From positions 62,001 through 126,000 of the forward strand of contig JACKHW010000001.1 in the NCBI GenBank assembly GCA_020638795.1: a stretch of DNA of 64,000 nt, written 5' to 3'. The notes under the pieces are model-generated. The model was not told the origin of the DNA. It searched no databases and was given only the letters and a program-made list of their open reading frames with translations. Position 1 is the stretch's first letter. Each line of letters opens with the position of its first letter. Positions 1 to 8,143 of this stretch are shown here, one piece after another. This stretch comes from Planctomycetota bacterium (GTDB lineage: Bacteria > Planctomycetota > UBA1135 > GCA-002748355). The translations under genes and the position numbers were made by a program.

Positions 1-2
1 CG

Positions 3-1031
3 AACTTTCGGAGCCGAATGAACGTGGCGCGAATCGTCGATCCATTTGGATACGACATCGTTCGTTTCGACGCCAACGGGACTCTCGTCGTCGATGCTCT
101 ACTACGCGGGTATCGTCGCGTCGGCGAGAAACCGAAAGCGTTGCTTTCGGTCGACCCGATCGAAGAGTTTTGGCCGATCTGCTTGACGCCGAGGGTGTCA
201 CTGCAATCCGTGCCGTTCCAATCGCGTGATTGGATCCTCACGCGTTCGTCGGGTGACTTCGCAACCTATGCGTGGCAGAACGGTGCGTGGCAGACGGGCC
301 CCGCGTTCGAAGTCTCTGATATCCCGGATGCGGTCGTGATTGCCGACCTCGACGCCAACGGTCTGGACGACGTACTCGCGTTTCGCAAGCTGCGCACGCA
401 CTCGACCGAGTTGGACGTGCGGCTTTGTGTGTTCGACGTTGCAGCGCGAGGCAAGTTCTCGTTCATGCGCATGAATGAGGACGAGGCGACTGGACAGGCC
501 GGACTACGGTACTCCATCCCGGGTTCGGTCTCGTCGATTGTCGTGACTCCGATCGGTGGACGTGCCGGGTATGACGACGCGTATTCCCGCGGACTCGTCG
601 TGGGGCGCGAGGACGGATCGATGGCCAGCCTGTACGCGAAGTATCCGCAGCAGATGCCGGGCTACGCACTGCCAACCGTCGACGAGGGCCTGTTCGAGCC
701 GGTGTTTCCCGGAAAGCCCTTGGTGCTCGGCACGGCAGATTTCGACGGGGATGGCCTGGAGGACCTCATTGTGGCGGCGCGAGATGGATCGCAGCTTCAA
801 GTGCGCTTTCAAGACCCGGATACCCGTGTGCCCACGGGTTCGCCGTGTGGGACCGGTGTCTTTACCCGCGTCTGCGCACTGACCACACCTTGGGGTGGCA
901 AGAAGGGATGGAGCGTCGCTAAAATCCTCGCGCTGCGCCTCGACGAAAATCCTCTGCCGGATCTCGTCGTCCTTGCCGAGCACGATGGTGGTGAAGTGTC
1001 GATCCTGCAATGGTTGACCGAACCACGCTGA
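3..1031 (+). CDS. FG-GAP/VCBS repeat protein, 5' end probably cut by window
   Basis: The reading frame is open to the left edge, so the protein probably begins outside the window; an in-frame ATG at 18 with GGAG just upstream is possible, but no signal peptide follows it, which is unusual for this family. Several Asp-rich calcium-loop repeats of the FG-GAP/VCBS type are visible: ADLDANGLDDVLAF at about residue 112 of the ATG form, TADFDGDGLEDLIVAA near 240, and a weaker LRLDENPLPDLVVLA near the C-terminus. Such repeats form a beta-propeller like that of integrin alpha chains and occur mostly in exported proteins. Role unknown. A second FG-GAP gene follows 75 bases downstream in the same direction, suggesting a pair of related surface proteins. 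Confidence 0.75.
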   Translation, partial: NFRSRMNVARIVDPFGYDIVRFDANGTLVVDALLRGYRRVGEKPKALLSVDPIEEFWPICLTPRVSLQSVPFQSRDWILTRSSGDFATYAWQNGAWQTGPAFEVSDIPDAVVIADLDANGLDDVLAFRKLRTHSTELDVRLCVFDVAARGKFSFMRMNEDEATGQAGLRYSIPGSVSSIVVTPIGGRAGYDDAYSRGLVVGREDGSMASLYAKYPQQMPGYALPTVDEGLFEPVFPGKPLVLGTADFDGDGLEDLIVAARDGSQLQVRFQDPDTRVPTGSPCGTGVFTRVCALTTPWGGKKGWSVAKILALRLDENPLPDLVVLAEHDGGEVSILQWLTEPR

Positions 1032-1106
1032 CTCGGTTTGGCGTGCAAGTCGTTCGGTTGTTCTTCACCCTCTCGCCTCAGACTCGACGTTTCTGCCTCG
1101 ATACCC

Positions 1107-2831
1107 ATGCGCGAACGTGTTTGTCGTCGTGCGCCGACACTGGCGCTCCTCCTCTCCTGTTGCGTGTCTACTGGTGTGCTTTCCGCACAGGTCCAGCGCG
1201 ACCAAGTGCTGCGTCATACGGCGACGCTGTTCGGGGATCGCAGCAACGCCAACTTCGGCAGTTCGATCGCAACCGGATACGACCTCGATGGCGGTGGCCA
1301 AAACGACTATCTGATCGGTGCTCCCGAAGATTCCTCGACGCAGTTGTCTCACGGTTTGGTCCGTGCCGTGCGTGGCGAGGACCAATTGCCGTTGTGGACC
1401 TTGCGTGGCGCGATGGGAGATCGCTACGGCGCGAGTGTCGCCATGCTCGGGGACATCGACGGTGACAAGGTGCCGGACTTCGCGATTGGCGCGTGGGGCG
1501 GTGAGCAATCGGCCGCGACCAACCAAGAAGGCTATGTCGAGTTTTGGAGCACGGCGGGTGGGATCAACGGCTACCCACGCGCGCTCCGCAGAGTTTGGGG
1601 TGGCACGGCCGGTGCGCATCTCGGCGAAACGATGTGTGCCGTGCCGGACATCGACAACGACGGTGTCATGGATCTGCTCGTCGGGGCCAATCAGAATGGC
1701 ACGGGCCCAGGCTTCGCGCTTCTGATTTCGGGTCGAAAGCAGACGGTTCTGCGGAGGCTCATGAGTCCGTTCGCCGTTCCGTCCAACACGAAGGACAACT
1801 TCGGCACGAGCGTCGCGGCGGGTGATCTGACGCGGAACGGCGTGCCCGAGCTCCTCGTCGGTGCGCCGGGTGAGACGGCGATGACGCAATTGAATGCGGG
1901 CCGGATCTACGTGTTCGACGCAGCGACGGGCAAGGCCACACGCTCGTTCGACGGCACGGCGGGCAAGCGGCTGGGTTTTGGTGCACTGCACGTCATGCCG
2001 CAATACCTCAAGACCGGGCAGCCGGCGGTTCTTGCCGGAGTCCCGAAACTCGGCGCGAACGAAGGCGGCTTGGAGATCTACGACCCGGCGACTGGCATGG
2101 TCTCGGCGATGCTCCTCGGAGCACGACCCGGCGATGGCCTCGGCTTCTCGATGGCCGCTGTCGGCGATCAGGATGCAGATGGCTTCGAGGACTATCTGGT
2201 TGGCACGATTGCGTGGTCGTCGACGACGCCAGGTTCCGCCGCGGTCGTGTCGGGCAAGACCCTGACCTTCCATGCGACACTTCCGCTATTTGTCGGTGAC
2301 TCCAACTTCGACCTGTTCGGTTATGCAGTTGCGAATGCGGGTGATCTCGACGGGGATGGCATCGACGACTTCGCGATCAGTGCGCTGCTCGACGACGATG
2401 GCGCGCCGGATTCGGGGGCGGTGCGCTTCCTGACGGCCAAGGCGTACGAAGTGTCGAGCGATACCCACGTCGTCGATGTCGCACTCGGCGGTCAGCAGGT
2501 GATCCGCATCGATGCGGGACCGTTGCATGCGAACCAGTTCTACCTGGTGCTCGGCTCGATGACCGGCACCGCGGGCATTCGAGTTGGCAACCTCGTGATT
2601 CCGCTCACGGCGGACATCTACACGGATCTGACGCTCCAGAATCTCAACTCGGCGTTGGTTTTTGACAGCTTCCGGCGACTCGATACGTTCGGGCGTCGGA
2701 ACGCGATCTGGACCGCGATCCCGCCGGCGACCGCGCTGCGTGGCGTGATGCTCTATCACTCGGTTGTGCGCTTCGACATACGCGGTCAGATCGAAGCCGC
2801 GAGCCGCGCTCTCCCGCTCAGCCTGCGCTGA
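1107..2831 (+). CDS. Exported integrin-like FG-GAP propeller protein with C-terminal beta tail
   Basis: The ATG at 1107 is preferred over an upstream in-frame ATG at 1038 because it begins a signal peptide (basic MRERVCRR, hydrophobic core, cleavage near VLSAQ). At least five Ca-loop repeats follow, including GDIDGDKVPDFAIGA, PDIDNDGVMDLLVGA, GDQDADGFEDYLVGT and GDLDGDGIDDFAISA, each with GAP-like turns, so a seven-bladed integrin-type propeller is likely. The last 110 residues form a separate beta-rich segment starting near VVDVALGGQQVIRIDAGP, resembling a tail I associate with secreted planctomycete proteins (inference). The protein is presumably surface or periplasmic and the ligand is unknown. 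The preceding gene is of the same repeat class. Confidence 0.8.
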   Translation: MRERVCRRAPTLALLLSCCVSTGVLSAQVQRDQVLRHTATLFGDRSNANFGSSIATGYDLDGGGQNDYLIGAPEDSSTQLSHGLVRAVRGEDQLPLWTLRGAMGDRYGASVAMLGDIDGDKVPDFAIGAWGGEQSAATNQEGYVEFWSTAGGINGYPRALRRVWGGTAGAHLGETMCAVPDIDNDGVMDLLVGANQNGTGPGFALLISGRKQTVLRRLMSPFAVPSNTKDNFGTSVAAGDLTRNGVPELLVGAPGETAMTQLNAGRIYVFDAATGKATRSFDGTAGKRLGFGALHVMPQYLKTGQPAVLAGVPKLGANEGGLEIYDPATGMVSAMLLGARPGDGLGFSMAAVGDQDADGFEDYLVGTIAWSSTTPGSAAVVSGKTLTFHATLPLFVGDSNFDLFGYAVANAGDLDGDGIDDFAISALLDDDGAPDSGAVRFLTAKAYEVSSDTHVVDVALGGQQVIRIDAGPLHANQFYLVLGSMTGTAGIRVGNLVIPLTADIYTDLTLQNLNSALVFDSFRRLDTFGRRNAIWTAIPPATALRGVMLYHSVVRFDIRGQIEAASRALPLSLR

Positions 2832-2854
2832 TCGGAGCGCTCGCACGACCCGTC

Positions 2855-3472
2855 ATGCAGCACTGTCTCTTCGATCCGTCCATCGTGACCTCGATGCAGG
2901 TCTGCGAGCCATGTCGGCGGGCGGTCTTCAGGTGCGTGCGACAGGAACTCCCGAGTTCGCCAGCACGACTTGCGCGCGTGCTCGTGGACGAGGTCGACGA
3001 GATCGCCGATCACGTACTCGATGCGACGCTCTGCCGGGTTCGTGAAGGCGATATCCCCGATGCGTCGCTCGTCGCGTGGGTCGTGCGGTGCTGCAAGAAC
3101 CGCGTTCTGGATCGCGTCCGCTATTGGAATGCCGATCGCCGCTCGATCGAGCGCGAACTCGATGCAACGCGCGGTCGTGACGCGCTCGCGGCGTTGCGCG
3201 AACCGACGCACCCCGGGGCGGGGATCGTCACGAGGCTCGACATGGCGGACGAACTCCTCGACCTGAAGCGCGCGCTCTCCGAATTCGAAGGGCCCGAAGT
3301 CGAAGCGATCCGGCTGCGCTATCTGAGTGGCGAAGAGCCGACGTGGAAGCAACTCGCCGAGAAGGTCGGGTTCGGCGCTGATGGCGGGGAACGACTTCGC
3401 GTGCGTGTGCAGGCGTTCTTGCCAAAACTCCGTGAGCGCGTTTCGAAGCGACGCGACGCGTCGGATCACTGA
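2855..3472 (+). CDS. Divergent ECF-type sigma-70-like factor
   Basis: A 205-residue soluble protein. Residues about 72-100 (VAWVVRCCKNRVLDRVRYW) look like sigma region 2.3/2.4, where ECF factors have W(L)xxVArNxalDrlR. The last 65 residues (EVEAIRLRYLSGEEPTWKQL onward) resemble a region 4 helix-turn-helix, although the recognition helix is atypical. Region 2 starts late, so the N-terminal core-binding part is short or diverged. The start is uncertain: ATG 2855 has no clear ribosome binding site and an ATG at 2894 is an alternative. It sits 23 bases after an exported FG-GAP gene and 105 bases before another secreted protein, so it may control such genes. No anti-sigma gene is adjacent. Confidence 0.6.
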   Translation: MQHCLFDPSIVTSMQVCEPCRRAVFRCVRQELPSSPARLARVLVDEVDEIADHVLDATLCRVREGDIPDASLVAWVVRCCKNRVLDRVRYWNADRRSIERELDATRGRDALAALREPTHPGAGIVTRLDMADELLDLKRALSEFEGPEVEAIRLRYLSGEEPTWKQLAEKVGFGADGGERLRVRVQAFLPKLRERVSKRRDASDH

Positions 3473-3577
3473 GGGGCCGAAGAGTTTTTCGAGAAAGTGC
3501 CTTCGGGTCGTAGGCGCCATCCCGTTCAGGGCGGTGTGGAACACGAATCCAAGACACACTCGAAAGGAACCCTGCAC

Positions 3578-4402
3578 ATGCGTGCCCTCACCCTGACCGT
3601 GCTCACAACGTGCTGTCTCAGCGTCTCTTCGATCCCTGCGCAGAACAACCTCGTCGGGAACGGCGATTTCGAAAGCACGACGCTCGCGCCGTGGATCGTG
3701 ATTTCGGGCCAGAACAACGTCAGCGTCGCGGACAACGTCGCGGTCGGATCAGGGATCGATCGTGCATTGTTCCTGCAAGGCGACGCGAGGCTGACGCAGT
3801 CGATCATCATTCCCGAGGACGGCTACTACCAACTCGGCTTCAGTGCGCGTCGGTCGAAATACACGGAGCATGCGGATCTCTCCTTCGGCAGCAACACGCA
3901 GGTCTGGGCGCAGCTGCAGACCGGTTCTTGGTGCCCGAGCGGGCACCTCGTCGAGGGAGGGCGCCCCGTACTGCTCAAGAAGGGTGCCTACCCGCTCTGG
4001 ATCACGGTAACGGGGGCCAAGAGTCTCTACATCGACGAGGTCGTGCTGCGGCGCGTCGCGTTGCCCTTCCTCTTCTACACGGACACGACGTACGGATCGC
4101 AGTACGCACGCAGCTTCCTCGTGCAGCATGATCGCTTCAACAACGTCATCGTGCCGATCATGTCGAGTCATCGCTTCTCGACCGCGGTCCACATCCCGAC
4201 GTTCGCGGGCGACTTCTGGCTCGATCCGTCTCGCGGCTTCTGGTTCGCGATGCCCGCAGTCATCTCGAGTAGCAACTACCAGAAGGCGCTCCAGCTCCCC
4301 CTAAGTTTGCCTGTCGGCCTCGACGCCGGCCTCTTCCTGCAGACGATCGACATCAGCGGGCGCATGATCGGCTCACGCCTCTACGTGCATCTGCGCGGTT
4401 GA
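3578..4402 (+). CDS. Secreted protein with N-terminal carbohydrate-binding-like fold
   Basis: The start at 3578 follows AAAGGA at good spacing and opens a signal peptide (MRALTLTVLTTCCLSVSSIPAQ); a longer frame from 3497 lacks these. The mature N-terminus NLVGNGDFESTTLAPWIV is the typical opening of galactose-binding-like/CBM beta-sandwich domains (NxxFExG...W pattern), covering roughly residues 24-160. The remaining 110 residues are beta-rich and aromatic, without a catalytic motif that I recognise. The protein has 274 residues, presumably periplasmic or extracellular. It is convergent with the osmolyte transporter gene, with a 13-base gap. The fold assignment is by pattern only. Confidence 0.65.
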   Translation: MRALTLTVLTTCCLSVSSIPAQNNLVGNGDFESTTLAPWIVISGQNNVSVADNVAVGSGIDRALFLQGDARLTQSIIIPEDGYYQLGFSARRSKYTEHADLSFGSNTQVWAQLQTGSWCPSGHLVEGGRPVLLKKGAYPLWITVTGAKSLYIDEVVLRRVALPFLFYTDTTYGSQYARSFLVQHDRFNNVIVPIMSSHRFSTAVHIPTFAGDFWLDPSRGFWFAMPAVISSSNYQKALQLPLSLPVGLDAGLFLQTIDISGRMIGSRLYVHLRG

Positions 4403-4415
4403 GCGCAGACTCTCA

Positions 4416-6062
4416 TCACGCACCGCGCGGTGCGATCCACTTCTCGAGTCGACCGAGCAGAGCGTCGGCGACGATCGCGAACAGCGCGGCAGGGATCGCG
4501 CCACTCAGGATCAGTCCGCTGTCGTTGAGGTAGAGACCTTCGACGATGGGTTCGCCGAGACCGCCGGCGCCGATGAACGCCGCCAGCGTCGCGACGCCGA
4601 TACTGATCACGGTCGATGTGCGGATCCCGGCCATGATCGTGCGGGACGCGAGCGGTAGCTGCACGCGACGCAGGATCTGGCCGGGTTTCATCCCCATGCC
4701 GCGTGCTGCATCGACGAGGTCGGGGGCGACTTCGTGGATGCCCGTGTACGTGTTGCGCAGGATGGGAAGTACGGCATAGAGGCAGAGCGCTGCGATCGCC
4801 GCTTGGACGTTCAGTCCGAGGATCGGGATCATGAATGCGAGCAACGCCAGGCTCGGGATGGTCTGGATGACGCCCGCGGCACCCAGTGCGAAGCGGCGCA
4901 GTCGCGGGCGCTTCGTGATCGCGATTCCGACTGGGATCGCGATCAGCGCTGCGATCACGACCGCGGCGAGCGTCAGGAGCGCGTGCTCCAACAGGAGCAC
5001 GAGCAAGCGGCCACTGCGTCCGAGGAACACAGTCCAGAATCCAGGACGTTCGTTCGTCGACTCGCCGGGAACCGGTGCGCTCGCGAGTACTCGATCGAGC
5101 GTGTCCCTCGCTGCATCCGTGTTGTCCGGGCGAACGGGTCGACCGGCATCCCGTGTGACGATCTCCTCGCGTTCGAGGAAGGCACGGGCGGCCGCGCTCA
5201 TCGATGCGCCGTCGTTCTCGACGACGTAGTTGAGTGCTTGTGCCGCGCGATCGGAAATCGCGAATGCGAGCGATTGCAGCGCGCTCTCGATCTCTGGATG
5301 ACGCTGCAGAGTCTCGCCGCGCACGACCGGTGCCGCGTTGTACGGCGGAAAGAAGCGGCGATCATCGACGAGGACGCGCAGCGCGTAGCGCAGGAGCTTG
5401 CCATCGGTGCTGTAGGCATCCATCAGGTCGATCGTGCCGGACTCGATCGCGCGATACGCGAGACCGTGCTCGAGCGCACGCATGTTGCCGAGATGGAGAT
5501 CGTAGGCGCGAGAAAGACCGAGATAGCCATCCTCGCGACGTCCGAACTCGATGCTGAATCCCGCGCGCAGCTCGTTCTGATGCGGCATGAGGTCCGAAAT
5601 GCGTGTGATGCCGAGTTCTTCGGCGCGACTCTCGCGCATCGCGAGCGCGTACGTGTTGTCGAGCCCGAACGGATCCAACCAATGCACGTCGTGCAGAGTT
5701 CGCATGCGGCGGCGAACGTGCAAGAAGGCGCGCAGCGGGTCCGTGATCTTGTCTTTCTCGCCGAGCAGGATGGCCCAGCCCGTGCCGGTGTAGTCGGCGT
5801 AGAGGTCGATCTCGCCCGACGTGAGTGCCGTCCAGCAAATCAGGGTGCCGCCGAGGTTGAGGCGCCGTTCGACTTCGAGTCGGGTTCGAGCTTCGATCGT
5901 CTGCGCCATGATTTCGGCGAGGACGCCCGATTCGGTGAAGTTCTTGCTGCCGACGACGATGCGGTCCTGGGCCGTCGACGTGTTCGCTGCCAACGCGAGA
6001 ATCCACGTCAACGCGATGCCTTGCGGTCTGCGGCTCTTGCACACTTGGTTACGAGACTTCAC
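4416..6062 (-). CDS. Glycine betaine/carnitine/choline-type ABC importer, binding protein fused to permease
   Basis: A 548-residue fusion. Residues 1-33 are a signal peptide or anchor (cleavage near STAQ). Residues about 34-310 match the OpuCC/OpuBC/YehZ substrate-binding family: VGSKNFTESGVLAEIMAQ, then YADYTGTGW, then STDGKLLRY. Residues about 345-540 are a permease with five or six membrane helices and the EAA-type loop (ARGMGMKPGQILRRVQLPLA). It imports quaternary-ammonium osmolytes with the ATPase encoded 12 bases upstream. The order binding protein then permease is the reverse of the better-known fusions I recall (Lactococcus OpuABC, Helicobacter ProWX), and would need the mature N-terminal half outside the membrane in front of the first permease helix. 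The exact substrate cannot be read from sequence. Confidence 0.88.
   Translation of the reverse strand: MKSRNQVCKSRRPQGIALTWILALAANTSTAQDRIVVGSKNFTESGVLAEIMAQTIEARTRLEVERRLNLGGTLICWTALTSGEIDLYADYTGTGWAILLGEKDKITDPLRAFLHVRRRMRTLHDVHWLDPFGLDNTYALAMRESRAEELGITRISDLMPHQNELRAGFSIEFGRREDGYLGLSRAYDLHLGNMRALEHGLAYRAIESGTIDLMDAYSTDGKLLRYALRVLVDDRRFFPPYNAAPVVRGETLQRHPEIESALQSLAFAISDRAAQALNYVVENDGASMSAAARAFLEREEIVTRDAGRPVRPDNTDAARDTLDRVLASAPVPGESTNERPGFWTVFLGRSGRLLVLLLEHALLTLAAVVIAALIAIPVGIAITKRPRLRRFALGAAGVIQTIPSLALLAFMIPILGLNVQAAIAALCLYAVLPILRNTYTGIHEVAPDLVDAARGMGMKPGQILRRVQLPLASRTIMAGIRTSTVISIGVATLAAFIGAGGLGEPIVEGLYLNDSGLILSGAIPAALFAIVADALLGRLEKWIAPRGA
4419..4434. repeat. Perfect 16-bp palindrome at a convergent gene junction
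   Basis: CGCACCGCGCGGTGCG is fully self-complementary. It overlaps the last codons of the minus-strand transporter gene and lies 17 bases past the stop of the plus-strand gene. It could fold into a hairpin on both transcripts, but no T-run follows on either side, so a terminator role is only a guess. Confidence 0.35.
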
Positions 6063-6074
6063 TGCGAGACACCG

Positions 6075-6818
6075 CTACGAAAGGTCACTGCCAGCGAGGA
6101 AGCGAGACACGAACTCGTTGGCAGGAGTACGCTCGAGCTGTTCCCGCGTGCCCGTCTGCACGATCGATCCGCCATGCATGATCGAGATCCGGTCCGCGAG
6201 CTTGAATGCTTCGTGCAGATCGTGAGTCACGAGGAGCACGGTCTTGTGCACGGTCTTCAGGACTTGTTCGAACTCGTCGTGGATCTCCGTTCGCGTGATC
6301 GGGTCGAGTGCACTGAACGGCTCGTCCATGAGGACGTAGTCGGGATCGAGTGCCAATGCCCTCGCGACTCCGACTCGCTGCCGTTGGCCGCCGGACAGCT
6401 CTCCTGGAAACCGCGTCGCAAACTGGGTCGGTTCGAGGCCGACGAGGCTCAGCAGTTCTCCGACACGACGGCTGATCTCGGCGGGTGGGTGCCGCTCGAG
6501 TTCACACAGGACACCGATGTTCTCCGCCACGGTCATGTGCGGGAACAAACCGCCGGTCTGGATCACGTAACCGATTCTCCGGCGCAGTCCGTAGACGTCG
6601 ACCGCTGCAATGTCTTGACCATCGACCCGAATCGAGCCGCTCGTGGGCTCTTCGAGGCGATTGATCATCCGCAGCGTCGTCGTCTTTCCACAACCGCTCG
6701 TGCCGATCAGCGCGTGCGTTTCACCGCGCCCGATCGTGAGTGCGAGTTCTCGCACGGCGACGACGTCTGCGCCGCTCTGGTCCGAAAAGCGTTTCGTGAC
6801 ATTGTCGAACTCGATCAC
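6075..6818 (-). CDS. Osmolyte ABC transporter ATPase (OpuCA/ProV-like)
   Basis: A 247-residue ABC ATPase with Walker A GTSGCGKTT, Q-loop VIQTGGLFPHMTV, signature LSGGQRQR, Walker B VLMDEPFSALD and H-loop VTHDLHEA. The pattern GCGKTTTLRMINRLEEPTSG is typical of the quaternary-amine (OpuA/OpuC) subfamily. It ends shortly after the nucleotide-binding domain, so the tandem CBS domains that sense ionic strength in many OpuA/OpuC proteins are absent and regulation must differ. It is the first gene of a two-gene operon with the fused binding protein/permease, and is divergent from bshA across 119 bases. Confidence 0.92.
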   Translation of the reverse strand: MIEFDNVTKRFSDQSGADVVAVRELALTIGRGETHALIGTSGCGKTTTLRMINRLEEPTSGSIRVDGQDIAAVDVYGLRRRIGYVIQTGGLFPHMTVAENIGVLCELERHPPAEISRRVGELLSLVGLEPTQFATRFPGELSGGQRQRVGVARALALDPDYVLMDEPFSALDPITRTEIHDEFEQVLKTVHKTVLLVTHDLHEAFKLADRISIMHGGSIVQTGTREQLERTPANEFVSRFLAGSDLS

Positions 6819-6937
6819 GGTTGGGACGGTGTCGGAGCGGGCGTCGCAATCGTAGACCTGCAGCGAAGCGGAGGCGAGGCATGTCCTCGGAAGGGAACCT
6901 TGCTGTGCGTCCTTGTTGGACTGCTACGATTGCATCG

Positions 6938-8143
6938 ATGCCGACCGACGACTCGATGCGGCGGGAGCCGGTGGCGATTCTCTGCTACCCGACGATCGGT
7001 GGCAGCGGTCGAATCGCGTGCCAGCTCGCCAAGGGTTTGGCTGCCCGCGGGCACGACGTTCGCGTCGTCAGCTACGAAGAGCCTGTGTTCCTCGACCCGT
7101 CGATCCGCTTCGAGCGCGTCGCGGTCCTCGACTACCCACTTCTGCGGTATCCTCCGTACGATCAAGCACTTGCGGCACGGATTTGCGAGCTGCACGAGCA
7201 GCATGGCATTCGGCTCTTTCATGCGCATTACGCGATTCCGCACGCCGTCGCGGTGCTGCTCGCGGACGCGATGCTCGGTGGAAATCGCCTGCGTCTCGTC
7301 ACGACACTGCATGGCACGGACATCTCCGTCGTTGGCCGCGATCCCGCTTACCGACGGGCCGTGCAGTGGGCGCTCGAACGAAGTGATGCCGTCACGGCAG
7401 TCAGTGCCAGTCTTGCGGCGCAGACGCGCTCCGAGATCGGTTTCGACGGGGCGATCGACGTGGTTCCGAATTTCGTCGATACCGAAGTTTTCCGCCCCGG
7501 AGCCGGGCCGCGCTGGGTCGATCGGCCGTTCGACGAGCCACGGCGCATCGTGCATCTCAGTACGTTCCGCCCGGTCAAGCGTGCGTGGCTCCTCGTCGAG
7601 GTCCTCGCAGAGCTCGCGAAGGTACTGCCGTTCGAAGTCGACATGGTCGGCACTGGCCCCGATCTCGATGCGGCGCGTGCGCTCGCCCGGGAGCGATGCA
7701 TCGAGAACCGGCTGCGCTTCGTCGGCAGCGAAGCGAATCCCGCACGCTACCTGCAGAGCGCCGACCTCTTCGTCTTCGCGTCGGCGACGGAGAGTTTCGG
7801 CCTCGGCATCCTCGAGGCGTTGGCGTGCCGCGTGCCGGTCGTGGGGCCCGCTGTTGGGGGCGTCCCGGAGGTGCTCGGCGATCCTGCTGCGGGAATCCTC
7901 GTCGAGGAGTCGCCCGGAGTCGGCGGAGTCGATGCCACTGGCCGCGTGATGGGCGATGTGAGTGCGACCGAGGCGTTCGTCCGATCGATCGCGAGTGGAA
8001 TGGCAGAGCTGCTGCTCGATGCCGATGCCTACCGCGCGACTGCAGCGCGTGGGCCCGAACGGGCCACGTCGGTCTTTCCGTTCGATCGCGCCCTCGAAGC
8101 GTATCTCGCACTCTACCAGCGCGTGGAAGCAAGGCGGTCATGA
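6938..8143 (+). CDS. bshA: BshA-like N-acetyl-glucosaminyl L-malate synthase
   Basis: A GT-B glycosyltransferase of 401 residues from ATG 6938; a longer frame from 6821 is Arg-rich noise. Features typical of BshA are the N-terminal GGSGRIACQLAKGLAARGHD, DYPLLRYPPYD, HAHYAIPHA, TTLHGTDISVVGRDP with SDAVTAVSASL, and the C-terminal ESFGLGILEALACRVPVVG with GGVPEVLGDP for UDP-sugar binding. BshA joins GlcNAc from UDP-GlcNAc to L-malate, the first step of bacillithiol synthesis. No cytosolic BshB or BshC lies in the window. The next gene overlaps by ATGA, so the two are translationally coupled. Confidence 0.85.
   Translation: MPTDDSMRREPVAILCYPTIGGSGRIACQLAKGLAARGHDVRVVSYEEPVFLDPSIRFERVAVLDYPLLRYPPYDQALAARICELHEQHGIRLFHAHYAIPHAVAVLLADAMLGGNRLRLVTTLHGTDISVVGRDPAYRRAVQWALERSDAVTAVSASLAAQTRSEIGFDGAIDVVPNFVDTEVFRPGAGPRWVDRPFDEPRRIVHLSTFRPVKRAWLLVEVLAELAKVLPFEVDMVGTGPDLDAARALARERCIENRLRFVGSEANPARYLQSADLFVFASATESFGLGILEALACRVPVVGPAVGGVPEVLGDPAAGILVEESPGVGGVDATGRVMGDVSATEAFVRSIASGMAELLLDADAYRATAARGPERATSVFPFDRALEAYLALYQRVEARRS

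Noticed and set aside
4734..7949. 1071-residue plus-strand frame
   Set aside because: Runs antisense through the ABC transporter genes and into bshA; lacks domains while the genes it covers have clear motifs.
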